This document shows, piece by piece, positions 1 to 9,158 of a stretch of DNA of 23,008 nt. Under the pieces are notes generated by a model that did not search any database, was not told the DNA's origin, and saw only the letters and a list, made by a program, of their open reading frames with translations. The stretch's first letter is position 1; every line of letters starts with the position of its first letter. Made by a program: the position numbers and the translations under genes. The stretch is from Treponema sp. (GTDB lineage: Bacteria > Spirochaetota > Spirochaetia > Treponematales > Breznakiellaceae): positions 1 to 23,008 of the forward strand of contig JAISOR010000302.1 of assembly GCA_031275535.1 (NCBI GenBank), written 5' to 3'.

Positions 1-3000
1 GGCTGTAATTTCTAAGCTCCTCCCCGTCTTCCGGCATGGGCGGAAGGGGATCGCCGCTAATCCGGTACCGGTATTCTGCAACGCCGGTCATGTCCGACGG
101 CTTATTCCACATTACCAGGGCTTCCCCATTATTATACCAGGCCCCGCTGTCTGTCTGAGGGCTCATCCAAATTCTCAGATCCCGGGGGGGATTCGTATCG
201 ATCCTGAATTGATACTCCGATGCCGCCCCGGTTAACCTGTTTCCGCTGATACACTGCACCGAGAGCCGGTAGAATTCATCTTCCGCATTATCTTCCAATG
301 ATAGATGTAATGCGCCCTTCCCCTCCTCATTCAATTCCGAAACGATCCCTTCCATTACGAGTTCCGCTCTTCCTTCAAGTCCGTTCCGGATTATAATTTT
401 AGTAAGCCCCCACTTATAGGCCTTGATACCCGAGGGAATCCTATATGCGGGCCTGAATTGAAATTCCGCCTCCGTTAAGAAACCGGCCTGCTCTACCCGC
501 CGGGCCTCTCCATGGGTGCTGCTCTTGATTACGGGCATACTGGGGATGTTGGAATCTCTTGATACTATGCGCCGTATCACCGGGCTCCGGTTTCCGCCCC
601 GGTCTTCCGCGCAGACAAAGAGATAATTAAGGCCCTGAACAAAGCCCTCTATAGCAAAAGCGCTTTGAGAGCTTCTTCTGGTCTCGCTGAATTCCGGCGC
701 CGCTGTTTCCTCCTGTCCCAGGGTCCAATACCAGTACAGGACCTCCCCTTTCTGCAGAACTTCTCCATCTTTATACCAATCGCTGCTTTCCAGGTTTATG
801 GTTATTTTATTTTCCACTATATAATCATCATCCTGCAGTATCCGTTCAGGATCTTGTCCATCCCGAATTTCCGTTTTATCAATCCGCGGCGGGGTCCTGT
901 CTATGATAAAGATATATTCATCACTGGTTCCTATATGCGCCGCACCGTCCTCGGCGCTTATGAGCATCCGGCGCCGGCCCTCTCCATAGGAGCCTATGGG
1001 GATAGATATGGCCTTCGTACCTTCGATGGGTTGCTTCGATCCGCCGTCTATTTGATACCAGATCCCGTCTATACCGGTAATGCTGTCCGAGGCCTGTAGT
1101 TCATCTATGAATAGATTTCCTTCTTTTGCATAGGCCGATACCACGGCGCTTACTTGGGGAGGATTAAGATCAACCGTTATGGTTCCATTTTTCTCACCCA
1201 CGTTTCCGGCGTTATCCTTAACCCGGAACCCAAAACTCAAGGTCCTGCCTTCGGTGAGGACTGCGGTATTTCCCTGCTGCCAGGGACCATCACCGGCCCG
1301 CCACTCCCAGCTTGCCGAGACTATACCGCTCATGGTGTCGGAGCCATTGCCGCTTATCGCAACAGTGGTGCTTATCCCGCTGGGAACGGTAATTACCGGC
1401 GGGGTTCTGTCGATCCTGGCATATAGAGTCTCCTCTTTAATATTACCCGCATTATCCTCCGCCTTTAACAGGATCTGGAATATCCCATCCGCGGTTCCCG
1501 CCGTAAAGGTGATCTTCCCGGTGCTAAACACCGCATCCGTGGTTACGGACCAGGTCCCGTTAGCCTGACGCCGTTTTATTTCTCCGGTAAAACTTCCCAG
1601 ACCGCTTTCTGTATCCGCCGCGCCAATGGTCAGGGCGCTGCTGTTTATCCATTTTGCCGCTTCAACGGTTTTTTCCATGAGGCCGTCATAGCTTATCACC
1701 GGGGCTGTAATATCCAACACAAAGGCCAGATCCAGGGTCTTCTTGTTTCCCGCATTATCGGCTGCGCTTATGCGGAGGCTGTGGGAAGTTCCCGCCAAGG
1801 TCCCGATGCGGATATTCGCCGTCAGGCTGCTACCGGATCCGGTGACGGAAAACGTCGTTTCACTGCCGCCGTCTATACTGTACTTCCAGGCCCCCTGATT
1901 AATGCCGCTGTGGTTATCCTGTACCCCGCTTAATGCCAGGGGAATTATCCAGCCGGTTCCATTCCGCTTGGCATGGCCGTTGATGGCTGCGGTAAATGCC
2001 GGGGCGGTACCGTCAATCTGTACTGTAGTGGAAGCCTGACCCCTGTTCCCTGCGTTATCCGCCACGGAAAAGGCAAGGTTGTACTTTCCATCCGGCAAAT
2101 TCGCCGCCGTAAAGGCCCCAACGGTTCCGCTGGTACTGTCATAGGCCGGGCTAATGCTTATGGCCGCCTGTCCCTCGGGGATTATCTGCATGGAAGAGGC
2201 ATTGACCCCCGCATTGGCGGCGGCGGCCTCGACGGAATCCTTAACCTTTATGCCGCTGAATTGAAAATCGCGTCTGAGCCAGCCGCTGCTGGGAGGCGCA
2301 AAGCCGGTGATCACCGGCGGTTTCCGGTCCAGCTTAATCTGACTGGTAGAGGTCTGCGTATTGCCGGCCTTATCCCGTACCCGGAACAGGACGGTATATG
2401 ACCCTTCGGCGCTGAGGGTCACCTTATTGTTCCCGGAACCTTCGGCGCTCCAGCTTGACCCGCCATTAGTCGAATACTGCCAGCTTGCCGTATCAAGTCC
2501 GCTAAGCGCATCGGTGGCGGAGGCGCTAAGGGTAAGGCTCGCCGCGTTTGACCACCCGCTCCCGGGTCCTCCGCTGACACTGATGACAGGAGCGGTACGA
2601 TCGATAACAACGTTGGTACTTTTCAATCCCAGGTTCTTTACATTGTCCCGCACATGGAATGTTACCACATAGGATCCCTCCTTCGACAAGGCAAAAGAAC
2701 TGCCGTTCACATTGGCGCCGCCGTTATAACTGTACTGCCAGGTACTTGAATCAAGGCCGGAAAGGCTATCGCTGGCGGTAGCGCTAAGAGAAACGCTGCC
2801 GCCATTGGTAATGATATTGCCTCCGCTAATGACAATATCCGGCACGATAATATCCCGAATAAGATACACATGCCTTTCATGGATCCCAACAGTATTTGTG
2901 GGTTTTATATGACTGGGAAATACACACAGCTCTATCCAGAAATCCAGCCAGCCATAATCATTGATCGTCCCTATTGGTCCGTCGGGGATCCTACCCATGT

Positions 3001-3313
3001 ATAGATTCTTAGATTCACCATAGAGACAAACCGTATCAAAACAAATCTCATCCATTGTGTAATAAGTACTAGATATGTAATCTTTTTCCGTATATACAAC
3101 GGCGCTGTATCCTGAATAGTAAACCGTATCACCGACTGTGTAGGTCCCACTCACATTCCCTAGTTTAACTCTTAAAAAGAAAGTAAAATTAAGAGTATCA
3201 TACGGTGTTATAGAAGAAGACCACACCTCTGGTTCATCCGCAAAGATTGAACCGGGGAAGAAACAACACGCCATAATACAGATAATTCCGCTTATTACTA
3301 TTTTCTTAACCAT
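1..3313 (-). CDS. Secreted/surface protein of tandem Ig-like repeats, C-terminus cut by window edge
   Basis: The frame opens at the ATG at 3313-3311 and has no stop for 1104 codons, running off the left edge. A GGAGG ribosome site lies about 7 bases upstream, inside the end of the preceding gene, one base from that gene's stop. Residues 1-25 are a signal peptide (VKK charge, hydrophobic core, SIFA end). Residues 26 to about 150 are a unique N-terminal region. After that, modules of roughly 80-115 residues recur about ten times. Most contain a D.LSGLD..(T/S)WQYS-like strand, a (V/A).DNAGN motif and a DRTPP/DGTAP-type linker. This is the pattern of bacterial Ig-like repeat proteins (Big_13 or OmpL47-like families) found on cell surfaces. 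No enzyme domain is visible in the part present. Later modules (after about residue 750) are more diverged. The function, adhesin or surface filament, is inferred from architecture. The total length and any C-terminal anchor are unknown. Confidence 0.85.
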   Translation of the reverse strand, partial: MVKKIVISGIICIMACCFFPGSIFADEPEVWSSSITPYDTLNFTFFLRVKLGNVSGTYTVGDTVYYSGYSAVVYTEKDYISSTYYTMDEICFDTVCLYGESKNLYMGRIPDGPIGTINDYGWLDFWIELCVFPSHIKPTNTVGIHERHVYLIRDIIVPDIVISGGNIITNGGSVSLSATASDSLSGLDSSTWQYSYNGGANVNGSSFALSKEGSYVVTFHVRDNVKNLGLKSTNVVIDRTAPVISVSGGPGSGWSNAASLTLSASATDALSGLDTASWQYSTNGGSSWSAEGSGNNKVTLSAEGSYTVLFRVRDKAGNTQTSTSQIKLDRKPPVITGFAPPSSGWLRRDFQFSGIKVKDSVEAAAANAGVNASSMQIIPEGQAAISISPAYDSTSGTVGAFTAANLPDGKYNLAFSVADNAGNRGQASTTVQIDGTAPAFTAAINGHAKRNGTGWIIPLALSGVQDNHSGINQGAWKYSIDGGSETTFSVTGSGSSLTANIRIGTLAGTSHSLRISAADNAGNKKTLDLAFVLDITAPVISYDGLMEKTVEAAKWINSSALTIGAADTESGLGSFTGEIKRRQANGTWSVTTDAVFSTGKITFTAGTADGIFQILLKAEDNAGNIKEETLYARIDRTPPVITVPSGISTTVAISGNGSDTMSGIVSASWEWRAGDGPWQQGNTAVLTEGRTLSFGFRVKDNAGNVGEKNGTITVDLNPPQVSAVVSAYAKEGNLFIDELQASDSITGIDGIWYQIDGGSKQPIEGTKAISIPIGSYGEGRRRMLISAEDGAAHIGTSDEYIFIIDRTPPRIDKTEIRDGQDPERILQDDDYIVENKITINLESSDWYKDGEVLQKGEVLYWYWTLGQEETAAPEFSETRRSSQSAFAIEGFVQGLNYLFVCAEDRGGNRSPVIRRIVSRDSNIPSMPVIKSSTHGEARRVEQAGFLTEAEFQFRPAYRIPSGIKAYKWGLTKIIIRNGLEGRAELVMEGIVSELNEEGKGALHLSLEDNAEDEFYRLSVQCISGNRLTGAASEYQFRIDTNPPRDLRIWMSPQTDSGAWYNNGEALVMWNKPSDMTGVAEYRYRISGDPLPPMPEDGEELRNYS

Positions 3314-3314
3314 T

Positions 3315-4814
3315 TTATCCCTCCATCCGGTACAGGGCGAGTTCACGCCCCGTATAGACCGCCAAAAGGATCCGGTCGTTTATTCTGCGGCTCCAGTTCC
3401 TCTTTATTCCCGTGATTGACTGCCAAGCCCCTGTCTCGGCTTCGTACAGGACAAGACCCGCCGGCGACGCCAGGGGTACTATGGACGGTTTGAAATAGAA
3501 GGGGTTCAGGGAGAGGATATCTTCCCCCTTGATTCCCGTTTCCCAAATGTTTTCAGGGATTGGCATTTGCCGCAGCAATTCCCAGTCCCCTCCTTTGGCA
3601 AGGCCGTAGAACAGGAGACGGCCCCCGTCTTTCTTATCACCCATGCAGAGGGAAATTTCCCCCAGGCCCCCGCTGTAAAGCAGCCTGGCCCCGCTTTCCG
3701 CGCCCCGGATCGGCCTCTCTCCCAGAAAACCGTCCGCAAGATCAACCAGGGCGGAATGCCAGCCCTCGCCATCCTCATAGAGGATGGCCAACTGTTTGTT
3801 TCCGGCATAGATCATATCCATGACCGAACCGTCCCGGATGCTAAGCCATTCCTTTAAAACCGGGGTGCCGGTGTTTTCATAAAAGACCCCATAGACCTGC
3901 TCTTCCCCGCCGGAACCGCCGGTGAGGATCCCCATATTCCCGCCGATCTGATCCGGGGGATAGTACCGTTTTACCGGGACCGGGACATTAAAAGAAAGGC
4001 TCCGCAGAAAACCGGCACCGGTTTCGCGGAATACCTCAACGCGGCTTTTATTTATCAGGGTAAGGATTATGGTCCTGTCAAAGGCCAGGCCATAGGAAAC
4101 CCGGACATCCCCGGAGTATATTCCAAGCCGGTCCCTTTTTAGAATCCCGTTTTCGGATAAAGAAAAAACAATTACTTCGCTGTTCTCCCCCGATTGTATC
4201 CGGTACCATCCGTAACGCGGTCCCTGCCGGATATCCTCAATAATCCCAAAGGCCTCGACGGTCTCACCGTTCAGGGAAAGGCTCTGATAAACCCTTAGCT
4301 TATCCCGTCTTCCGATGCCGGTAACGCAGCTTAAGCGTCCGTCTCCCAAAAGATAGAGTTCGGCGCTTCCGTCATACTGGCCGGTGATGATAAATTCCGA
4401 TATGGGGCCTGGGGTCTCTGTTTCCGGCACGGGGTAATAGACAAGTTCCCCCCGGTGATCAAGGCCAAGGACGCAGACGCCCTCCGAAAGGCCCCGGCCG
4501 CCGATAAAGGCGGCGTACTGGACCGGCCCCGTGGCGCTGAGTTGCAGGTTCCGGGCCCTTAGGGCCGGCCCCGGAAAATCAGGAATCTCATAGGGGCCCA
4601 GGCTCCCCCCGGCGGCGCCCCGGATAAGGGTAAGGGCCTCCCCCGCAATGGACAGCACATAGGCGCCGCCCTTAAGATCGTTGATAACCCCTAGTTCCGT
4701 TATGGGTTCCACCGCCGGTACGGCGCCCATCAGGGCCGCGACGGGATACTGTTCCAGGCCGGACAGAGCCGTGCCCAGGATTAAAAGAATAAGGCCGGAT
4801 ATTTTTGTCTTCAT
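3315..4814 (-). CDS. Exported protein of unknown function, beta-propeller-like sequence
   Basis: This encodes 499 residues, with a GGGAGGAAG ribosome site before the ATG at 4814. The N-terminus (MKTKISGLILLILGTALSG) is a signal peptide. The rest is rich in short alternating hydrophobic strands separated by Gly/Asp turns (for example AFIGGRGLSEGVCVLGLD, GSAELYLLGDGRL, KQLAILYEDGEGW, GRLLFYGLAKGG). This suggests a WD/Kelch/PQQ-like beta-propeller, but I recognise no family signature or catalytic motif. It is the first gene of a two-gene unit with the Ig-repeat protein: its TAA is one base from the next ATG, and its last codons supply that gene's ribosome site. It is divergent from the type II secretion operon, so a role as a secreted partner or substrate is possible but unproven. 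Confidence 0.8.
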   Translation of the reverse strand: MKTKISGLILLILGTALSGLEQYPVAALMGAVPAVEPITELGVINDLKGGAYVLSIAGEALTLIRGAAGGSLGPYEIPDFPGPALRARNLQLSATGPVQYAAFIGGRGLSEGVCVLGLDHRGELVYYPVPETETPGPISEFIITGQYDGSAELYLLGDGRLSCVTGIGRRDKLRVYQSLSLNGETVEAFGIIEDIRQGPRYGWYRIQSGENSEVIVFSLSENGILKRDRLGIYSGDVRVSYGLAFDRTIILTLINKSRVEVFRETGAGFLRSLSFNVPVPVKRYYPPDQIGGNMGILTGGSGGEEQVYGVFYENTGTPVLKEWLSIRDGSVMDMIYAGNKQLAILYEDGEGWHSALVDLADGFLGERPIRGAESGARLLYSGGLGEISLCMGDKKDGGRLLFYGLAKGGDWELLRQMPIPENIWETGIKGEDILSLNPFYFKPSIVPLASPAGLVLYEAETGAWQSITGIKRNWSRRINDRILLAVYTGRELALYRMEG

Positions 4815-4882
4815 GTCTTCCTCCCTCTTTGTTTTTGTTGATGTGGGTTTTTCCCCGTTCCCCTATATATGCGACGCTTGTA

Positions 4883-4888
4883 TATAAT
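4883..4888 (+). promoter_or_regulatory. Candidate -10 element in the divergent intergenic region
   Basis: A consensus TATAAT stands in the 161-base gap (4815-4975) between the leftward exported-protein operon and the rightward secretion operon. TG lies one base off the extended -10 position. No convincing -35 is seen 16-18 bases upstream. On the minus strand a weak TTTTGC, 17 bases, TATACA arrangement overlaps the same place and could drive the leftward genes. Both assignments are tentative. Confidence 0.3.
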
Positions 4889-4903
4889 GCTTTGATCCCC
4901 CGC

Positions 4904-4924
4904 AAAATTTTTTTAAAAAATTTT
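4904..4924. repeat. A/T-only near-palindrome
   Basis: Four A, seven T, six A and four T stand in succession, forming a near-perfect self-complementary AT block between the candidate promoter and the prepilin peptidase start. It could be a bent or easily melted DNA segment. No protein coding is seen here. Confidence 0.5.
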
Positions 4925-4930
4925 ACGGTT

Positions 4931-4947
4931 ATGGTGCCTGGCACCAT
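4931..4947. repeat. Perfect inverted repeat ATGGTGCC-T-GGCACCAT
   Basis: Two 8-base arms surround a single T, just upstream of the prepilin peptidase start at 4976. The 14-base core TGGTGCCTGGCACC recurs exactly at 16451-16464 inside the RND pump gene. It may be a dispersed genomic palindrome or a regulator site; the sequence alone does not decide. Confidence 0.6.
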
Positions 4948-4975
4948 TTTTCAAAACATAGTAGATTTGAATACC

Positions 4976-5434
4976 ATGAGCGAAAACTTATTCAGCCCCG
5001 CATTTTTTGTTTTTCTGGGTTTTGCCCTGCCAATCTCTTTTATTGATATCCGCTCTTACCGCATCCCCGACGTGCTTTGTATTCCCTGTTTCCTGCTGAT
5101 CCTCATCCTGCATATTTGGGGCAACCCCGGGCTGCTGCCCAATTTCTTGGCCGCCGCCGGTATCAGCGGCCTTGTCTTCTTTCTGATCCGCCTGGCAACC
5201 AAAGGACTGGGCCTGGGGGATGTCAAATTTGCCGCCCTCACCGGTTTATTCTGCGGCCTTCCCTGGGCGTGGGCTGCGTTCCTTATAGCCGCCCTTACCG
5301 GGCTCGGGGCGGCGCTGCTTTTTACCGCCCGCAAAACAACAGATCATCCCCCCCGCATTCCCTTTGCCCCCTTCCTCAGCCTGGGCGCCATCGCCGCCTA
5401 CGGCCTTTCCCGGTATATTTCGCATTTTTTTTAA
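4976..5434 (+). CDS. gspO: Type IV prepilin peptidase (A24 family, short form)
   Basis: This 152-residue polytopic inner membrane aspartyl protease should cleave the leaders of the pseudopilins encoded downstream. The catalytic aspartates are visible: D24 in FIDIRSYRIPD and D82 in the GLGD motif (GLGLGDVK), followed by the usual PFAPFL segment near the C-terminus. The N-terminal cytoplasmic methyltransferase domain with its CxxC pairs, found in classical PilD/GspO, is absent. The protein therefore consists of the protease core only, as in archaeal and some short bacterial forms, so N-methylation may be done elsewhere or not at all. The start is uncertain. ATG 4976 matches the family boundary but lacks a clear ribosome site. 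The in-frame ATG at 4931 lies in a palindrome and would add 15 residues. The 71-base gap before gspD shows no hairpin terminator, so co-transcription is likely. Confidence 0.88.
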   Translation: MSENLFSPAFFVFLGFALPISFIDIRSYRIPDVLCIPCFLLILILHIWGNPGLLPNFLAAAGISGLVFFLIRLATKGLGLGDVKFAALTGLFCGLPWAWAAFLIAALTGLGAALLFTARKTTDHPPRIPFAPFLSLGAIAAYGLSRYISHFF

Positions 5435-5505
5435 TTTTTTTTCATCCCTATTAAAGCATTTTGCCCCAATGGATCCCTAAAGGGGGGTATAACGGGGGAA
5501 AAAAC

Positions 5506-7665
5506 ATGAAGCATAAAACGATTGGTATCTTCTGCATGATCCTGTCCATGGCCCAGGCCGTATCCGGACAGCAGATGAAGAGTATGGATTTTAGAAATCA
5601 AAATATTGTGGATATATTGATGGCCCTGGCGGAAGCATCGGGAACCTCCATCATTCCCGATGAAACCGTCAGGGGAACCGCTTCTTTTCACTTTACGGAT
5701 TCGGGCTTTGAGGAATCCCTTAAGCTGTTTCTCTCGTCCTATAAGTTGTATTACCGGCGGGAGGGAAATGTCTTTAGGGTATCCCGCATCGAATCGGCGT
5801 ACAACGAAAAGGCCGGGCTCCTTAGGCTCCGGGCGGAGGATGTGGATGTGGAAAACCTGATTAAGGCCCTGGCCAGGGCCATCAATACCACGGTTCTCTA
5901 CGATCCCCTGCCGCGCCTCGAGATTTCGGTGGACATTGACGGCCTGGCGCCGCCGGAAGCCCTGGGCATCCTTATTCAGCGGCTTCCCGGATATACCCTG
6001 GAAAGGCAGGATACCCATTACTATATCCGCCACCTTGAGGAGCCCTCCCAAAGCAGGGGGCCGGCGGGGCAGGCAATTACCCGCAGCGGCGAGGCCTATA
6101 CCATAAGCCTGGAGAACGCCCGCTTTCTGGAACTGATCCCGGAACTTTTTAAAAAGGCCGGGAAAGAATATTCCCTCCTAACCAAGGCAGACAGCGTGCT
6201 GGAACACCTTTATTTTTCCAATAAGGATTTTGACAGCCTCCTTAGGATTATCCTGGAACAGGGAAACGCTGATTATGTGGTGTCTAACGGTATTTACTAT
6301 ATCGTCGAATTGCAGCGCCGGGATATTCTGCGGAAGCTCCGGGAAACCCAGGTGATTCCCCTGAACTATATTTCCGCGCCGGAGCTGCCTTCCCTTTTAC
6401 CCGCAGAACTGGCATCGGGGAATATGATAAAGGTAGACAAGAATTCAAATGCCGTTTTATTAACCGGGACCGCGGAAGAAATAAATCCCATCCGCGCTTT
6501 TATTGAAAGAATAGACCAGCCCGCGGGCGGGTTTGGCTACCAGCGGTTTGAGCTGAAATATTTAAATGTTAAAGACGCGCTGGCCCTGGTTCCGCAAAAA
6601 CTCCTCCCCTTGCCGCCGGTAACAGCCCCGGGCTCAAACGCCTTTATGGCCGCCGGTTCTCCGGAGGGGCTTTTGGCCCTGGAAGAATATATCGCCCTTA
6701 TTGACCGGAAGGATGAAGGCTACCCTATTGGCCTTAAATATATAAAGACGGAGGAACTTCTAAAGATCCTGCCCCCCTCGGTGGCGAAAGAAGAGATCCA
6801 GGATTCGGGATATCCCAACCTGCTTTTCTTTTCCGGCAGCCGGGAAAAGCGGGATCTGTTTATGCGGGAGCTGGCCCTTATAGACCGGCCCCGGCCCCAG
6901 ATCCGGTACGAACTTTTAGTTATCGAGTATATGAAAAACAAGGAAGTCCGGACGACGAAGAATTTTTCCGCCGCCCCCGCCGGGGAAGCTTCCGGCCTAT
7001 CCTTTCTTGGGAGCCTCTCGAATATCATGAATCTGAGCTTTGACGTGGTATCCCAATTCGGCTACCAGTTTGCGGCAAACCTGAGCATCCAACTAGGGGA
7101 TAATACCGCAGAGGTCTATGCGGATACCACCCTGAACGGGTTATCGGGACAGGAAATAAAATTTCAGAATACCGATACCTACCGGTACCAGGAATTTGAG
7201 GTAGACGCCGACACGGGAAACATAACCCGGACCGGCATAACCAGGGAAATAAGTTCCGGCCTCATTGTCGCCCTAAACGGATGGGTCTCCGGGGATGACA
7301 TGATTACCATATCGGTCAACGCCACGGTCTCCAAACAGAACAACAATTCCTCCGGGGACACGGCCACCATTCCCTCGACTTCCGAGCGGGTGGTCAATAC
7401 GCAGATCCGTACCCCTTCGGGGAAACCGATTGTTTTAAGCGGATTGATGAAGGAGGACACCAACAAAAACATCAAGAAGGTGCCCCTCCTGGGGGACATC
7501 CCCCTGCTGGGCCGCCTTTTCCGGGATCAGGCGGATACGAAAGAAAAAACGGAAATTGTTATTTATATCGTACCCTATCTTATCCGGGAAAACCCGGAAG
7601 ATCAGGATATGGCCCTGAGGCTTGAAGGGTATTATCAAACTTTTATTCAGGACTATATAAGATGA
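5506..7665 (+). CDS. gspD: Type II secretion secretin GspD
   Basis: This 719-residue protein should form the outer membrane secretion channel. The start at ATG 5506 is preferred over an upstream TTG at 5461. It has a GGGGGA ribosome site 6 bases upstream and gives a clean signal peptide (MKHKTIGIFCMILSMAQA). Next comes an N0-type domain (about 24-90: MDFRNQNIVDILMALAEASG), then several KH-like N domains with the secretin pattern of short repeats ending in a 'VLLTGTAEEINPIRAFIERID' type strand. The secretin core runs from about residue 466 (IRYELLVIEYM) to the C-terminus, with the hallmark VPLLGDIPLLGRLFR at 659-673 and the terminal EIVIYIVPYLIRE strand. No long S-domain is obvious after this. 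The TGA overlaps the start of gspE by 4 bases. Confidence 0.95.
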   Translation: MKHKTIGIFCMILSMAQAVSGQQMKSMDFRNQNIVDILMALAEASGTSIIPDETVRGTASFHFTDSGFEESLKLFLSSYKLYYRREGNVFRVSRIESAYNEKAGLLRLRAEDVDVENLIKALARAINTTVLYDPLPRLEISVDIDGLAPPEALGILIQRLPGYTLERQDTHYYIRHLEEPSQSRGPAGQAITRSGEAYTISLENARFLELIPELFKKAGKEYSLLTKADSVLEHLYFSNKDFDSLLRIILEQGNADYVVSNGIYYIVELQRRDILRKLRETQVIPLNYISAPELPSLLPAELASGNMIKVDKNSNAVLLTGTAEEINPIRAFIERIDQPAGGFGYQRFELKYLNVKDALALVPQKLLPLPPVTAPGSNAFMAAGSPEGLLALEEYIALIDRKDEGYPIGLKYIKTEELLKILPPSVAKEEIQDSGYPNLLFFSGSREKRDLFMRELALIDRPRPQIRYELLVIEYMKNKEVRTTKNFSAAPAGEASGLSFLGSLSNIMNLSFDVVSQFGYQFAANLSIQLGDNTAEVYADTTLNGLSGQEIKFQNTDTYRYQEFEVDADTGNITRTGITREISSGLIVALNGWVSGDDMITISVNATVSKQNNNSSGDTATIPSTSERVVNTQIRTPSGKPIVLSGLMKEDTNKNIKKVPLLGDIPLLGRLFRDQADTKEKTEIVIYIVPYLIRENPEDQDMALRLEGYYQTFIQDYIR

Positions 7666-9158
7666 TCGCCATAGACCCCATGGAAAGCCTGGAAAACTAC
7701 GCCCCCCTTCCCGAAGGCCCTTTCCAGTATCCGATTGAATTTATCGCGGCCCGGGGAACAATAATCCTCAAGGAAGACGACACCCGGGTTTTGGTGGGCA
7801 TTACCGAAACAACGGAGGAAGAAACGAGGAACCGGATTTCCCGGTTTCATAAAAAGCCGGTAAGTTTTGTTTTGATTGACCGGGCTGAACTGTCGGCATA
7901 TCTGGGAACCAAACTGGGAGAACCGGATACGGAAGAAAAAAAAGAGGCCGTCGCCGACGACCGGGTCTTATTGGACAAGCTTGCCAATGACGCCCCCATC
8001 ATCAATCTGGTCAACTCGATCTGTATTGAGGGAATCCGGTCGGGCGCCTCGGACATTCATCTTGAAGCGGGAATGGAAAAGGCCCGGGTCCGCTACCGTC
8101 TCGACGGCGTCCTTAGGACGGTCCGTACCATAGAGGGCAGCCGTTTCCCGGCGATCTCATCCCGGATTAAGATCATGGCTAACCTTAATATCCTGGAACG
8201 GCGGCAGCCCCAGGACGGCAGGATCACCGTATCCCTGGGAAAGGAAGACGTGGATTTCCGGGTATCCATCGTACCCGTGGCGGGAGGGGAATCCATTGTA
8301 CTGCGGATATTAGGGAAGAAAACAAATGCCGGGGCCTTGCCGGAACTGGGCTTTGGCAAGGATCAGCTTGCGGTCCTCCGGCGGCTGCTTCAAACACCCC
8401 ATGGCTTGATCCTCACCACCGGGCCCACGGGGAGCGGTAAAACTACCACCCTTAATACCATGCTCAGAGAAATTGTGTCGGAGGAACTGAAAATAATTAC
8501 CATCGAAGATCCGGTGGAATTTCTTGTTGAGGGCCTTAACCAGATCCAGACCAATGAACGGATCGGCCTTGGTTTTGAGACCCTCCTCCGCCGGGTCCTG
8601 CGGCAGGACCCCAACGTGATCATGATCGGCGAAATCCGGGACGCCGCTACCGCAGAGATAGCCCTCCGTTCAGCCCTAACGGGCCACCTGGTACTATCAA
8701 CCCTGCATACCAACGATGCGGTCTCGGTTATCCCCCGGCTTATCAACATGGGGATCGAACCCTATCTTATCGCCTCGGTACTCCGGGGCGCGGCGGCCCA
8801 GCGGCTGGTTAGAAAGATATGTCCCCACTGTAAGGAGCCGGAAAATCCCGGGCCGGACATACTACGGCTTTTTAAGGCCGCGGGGATATCCACGGATACT
8901 TTGTTCCGGGGCCGGGGCTGCGCCGCCTGCAACAACACCGGCTTTTTGGGCAGGACCGTAATTGCCGAATTGTTTGAGGGAGATGCGGAGTTGGAAGAAC
9001 GGATCATCGGGCGGGAAAATCTCAGCGCCCTTAAGGCCTATCTGCGGGGCCGGGGGATGCGAACCCTGATGCAGGAAGGATTGCGAAAGGCGGCGGAGGG
9101 GATCACCACCATTTCGGAAATTGAGCGGGAGTTAATACTCTCCGAAGGAGAACTATGA
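7662..9158 (+). CDS. gspE: Type II secretion ATPase GspE
   Basis: This 498-residue cytoplasmic hexameric ATPase powers pseudopilus assembly. An N-terminal T2SSE_N-like segment (about 20-90) precedes the ATPase domain. Visible motifs are Walker A GPTGSGKT at 254-261, the Asp box (ITIEDPVEF), Walker B around 319-324 (VIMIGEIRD), the His box (TGHLVLSTLHTNDA) and a zinc-binding pair of CxxC motifs (C387/C390 and C420/C423). The tetracysteine is typical of GspE/PilB rather than of the retraction ATPase PilT. The length agrees with GspE. It overlaps gspD by ATGA, and its TGA lies inside the gspF start, so translation is probably coupled. Confidence 0.96.
   Translation: MIAIDPMESLENYAPLPEGPFQYPIEFIAARGTIILKEDDTRVLVGITETTEEETRNRISRFHKKPVSFVLIDRAELSAYLGTKLGEPDTEEKKEAVADDRVLLDKLANDAPIINLVNSICIEGIRSGASDIHLEAGMEKARVRYRLDGVLRTVRTIEGSRFPAISSRIKIMANLNILERRQPQDGRITVSLGKEDVDFRVSIVPVAGGESIVLRILGKKTNAGALPELGFGKDQLAVLRRLLQTPHGLILTTGPTGSGKTTTLNTMLREIVSEELKIITIEDPVEFLVEGLNQIQTNERIGLGFETLLRRVLRQDPNVIMIGEIRDAATAEIALRSALTGHLVLSTLHTNDAVSVIPRLINMGIEPYLIASVLRGAAAQRLVRKICPHCKEPENPGPDILRLFKAAGISTDTLFRGRGCAACNNTGFLGRTVIAELFEGDAELEERIIGRENLSALKAYLRGRGMRTLMQEGLRKAAEGITTISEIERELILSEGEL

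Noticed and set aside
1..200. Possible frameshift or stop near the left edge (TAATAA visible on the minus strand near 128-136)
   Set aside because: Checked against the frame set by ATG 3313: the codons there read TGG TAT AAT AAT GGG, so the frame stays open.
665..2672. Several rightward open frames of 90-142 codons (665-1099, 1179-1568, 1973-2401, 2361-2672)
   Set aside because: They lie antisense to the continuous Ig-repeat frame, which shows signal peptide, ribosome site and repeat structure; the rightward products show no recognisable features.
4805..4975. Longer prepilin peptidase starting at 4805
   Set aside because: It would overlap the start of the divergent gene and add an unconserved segment; the family boundary fits ATG 4976.
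5461..5505. TTG start for gspD at 5461
   Set aside because: It would put 15 polar residues before the signal peptide; ATG 5506 has a proper ribosome site.
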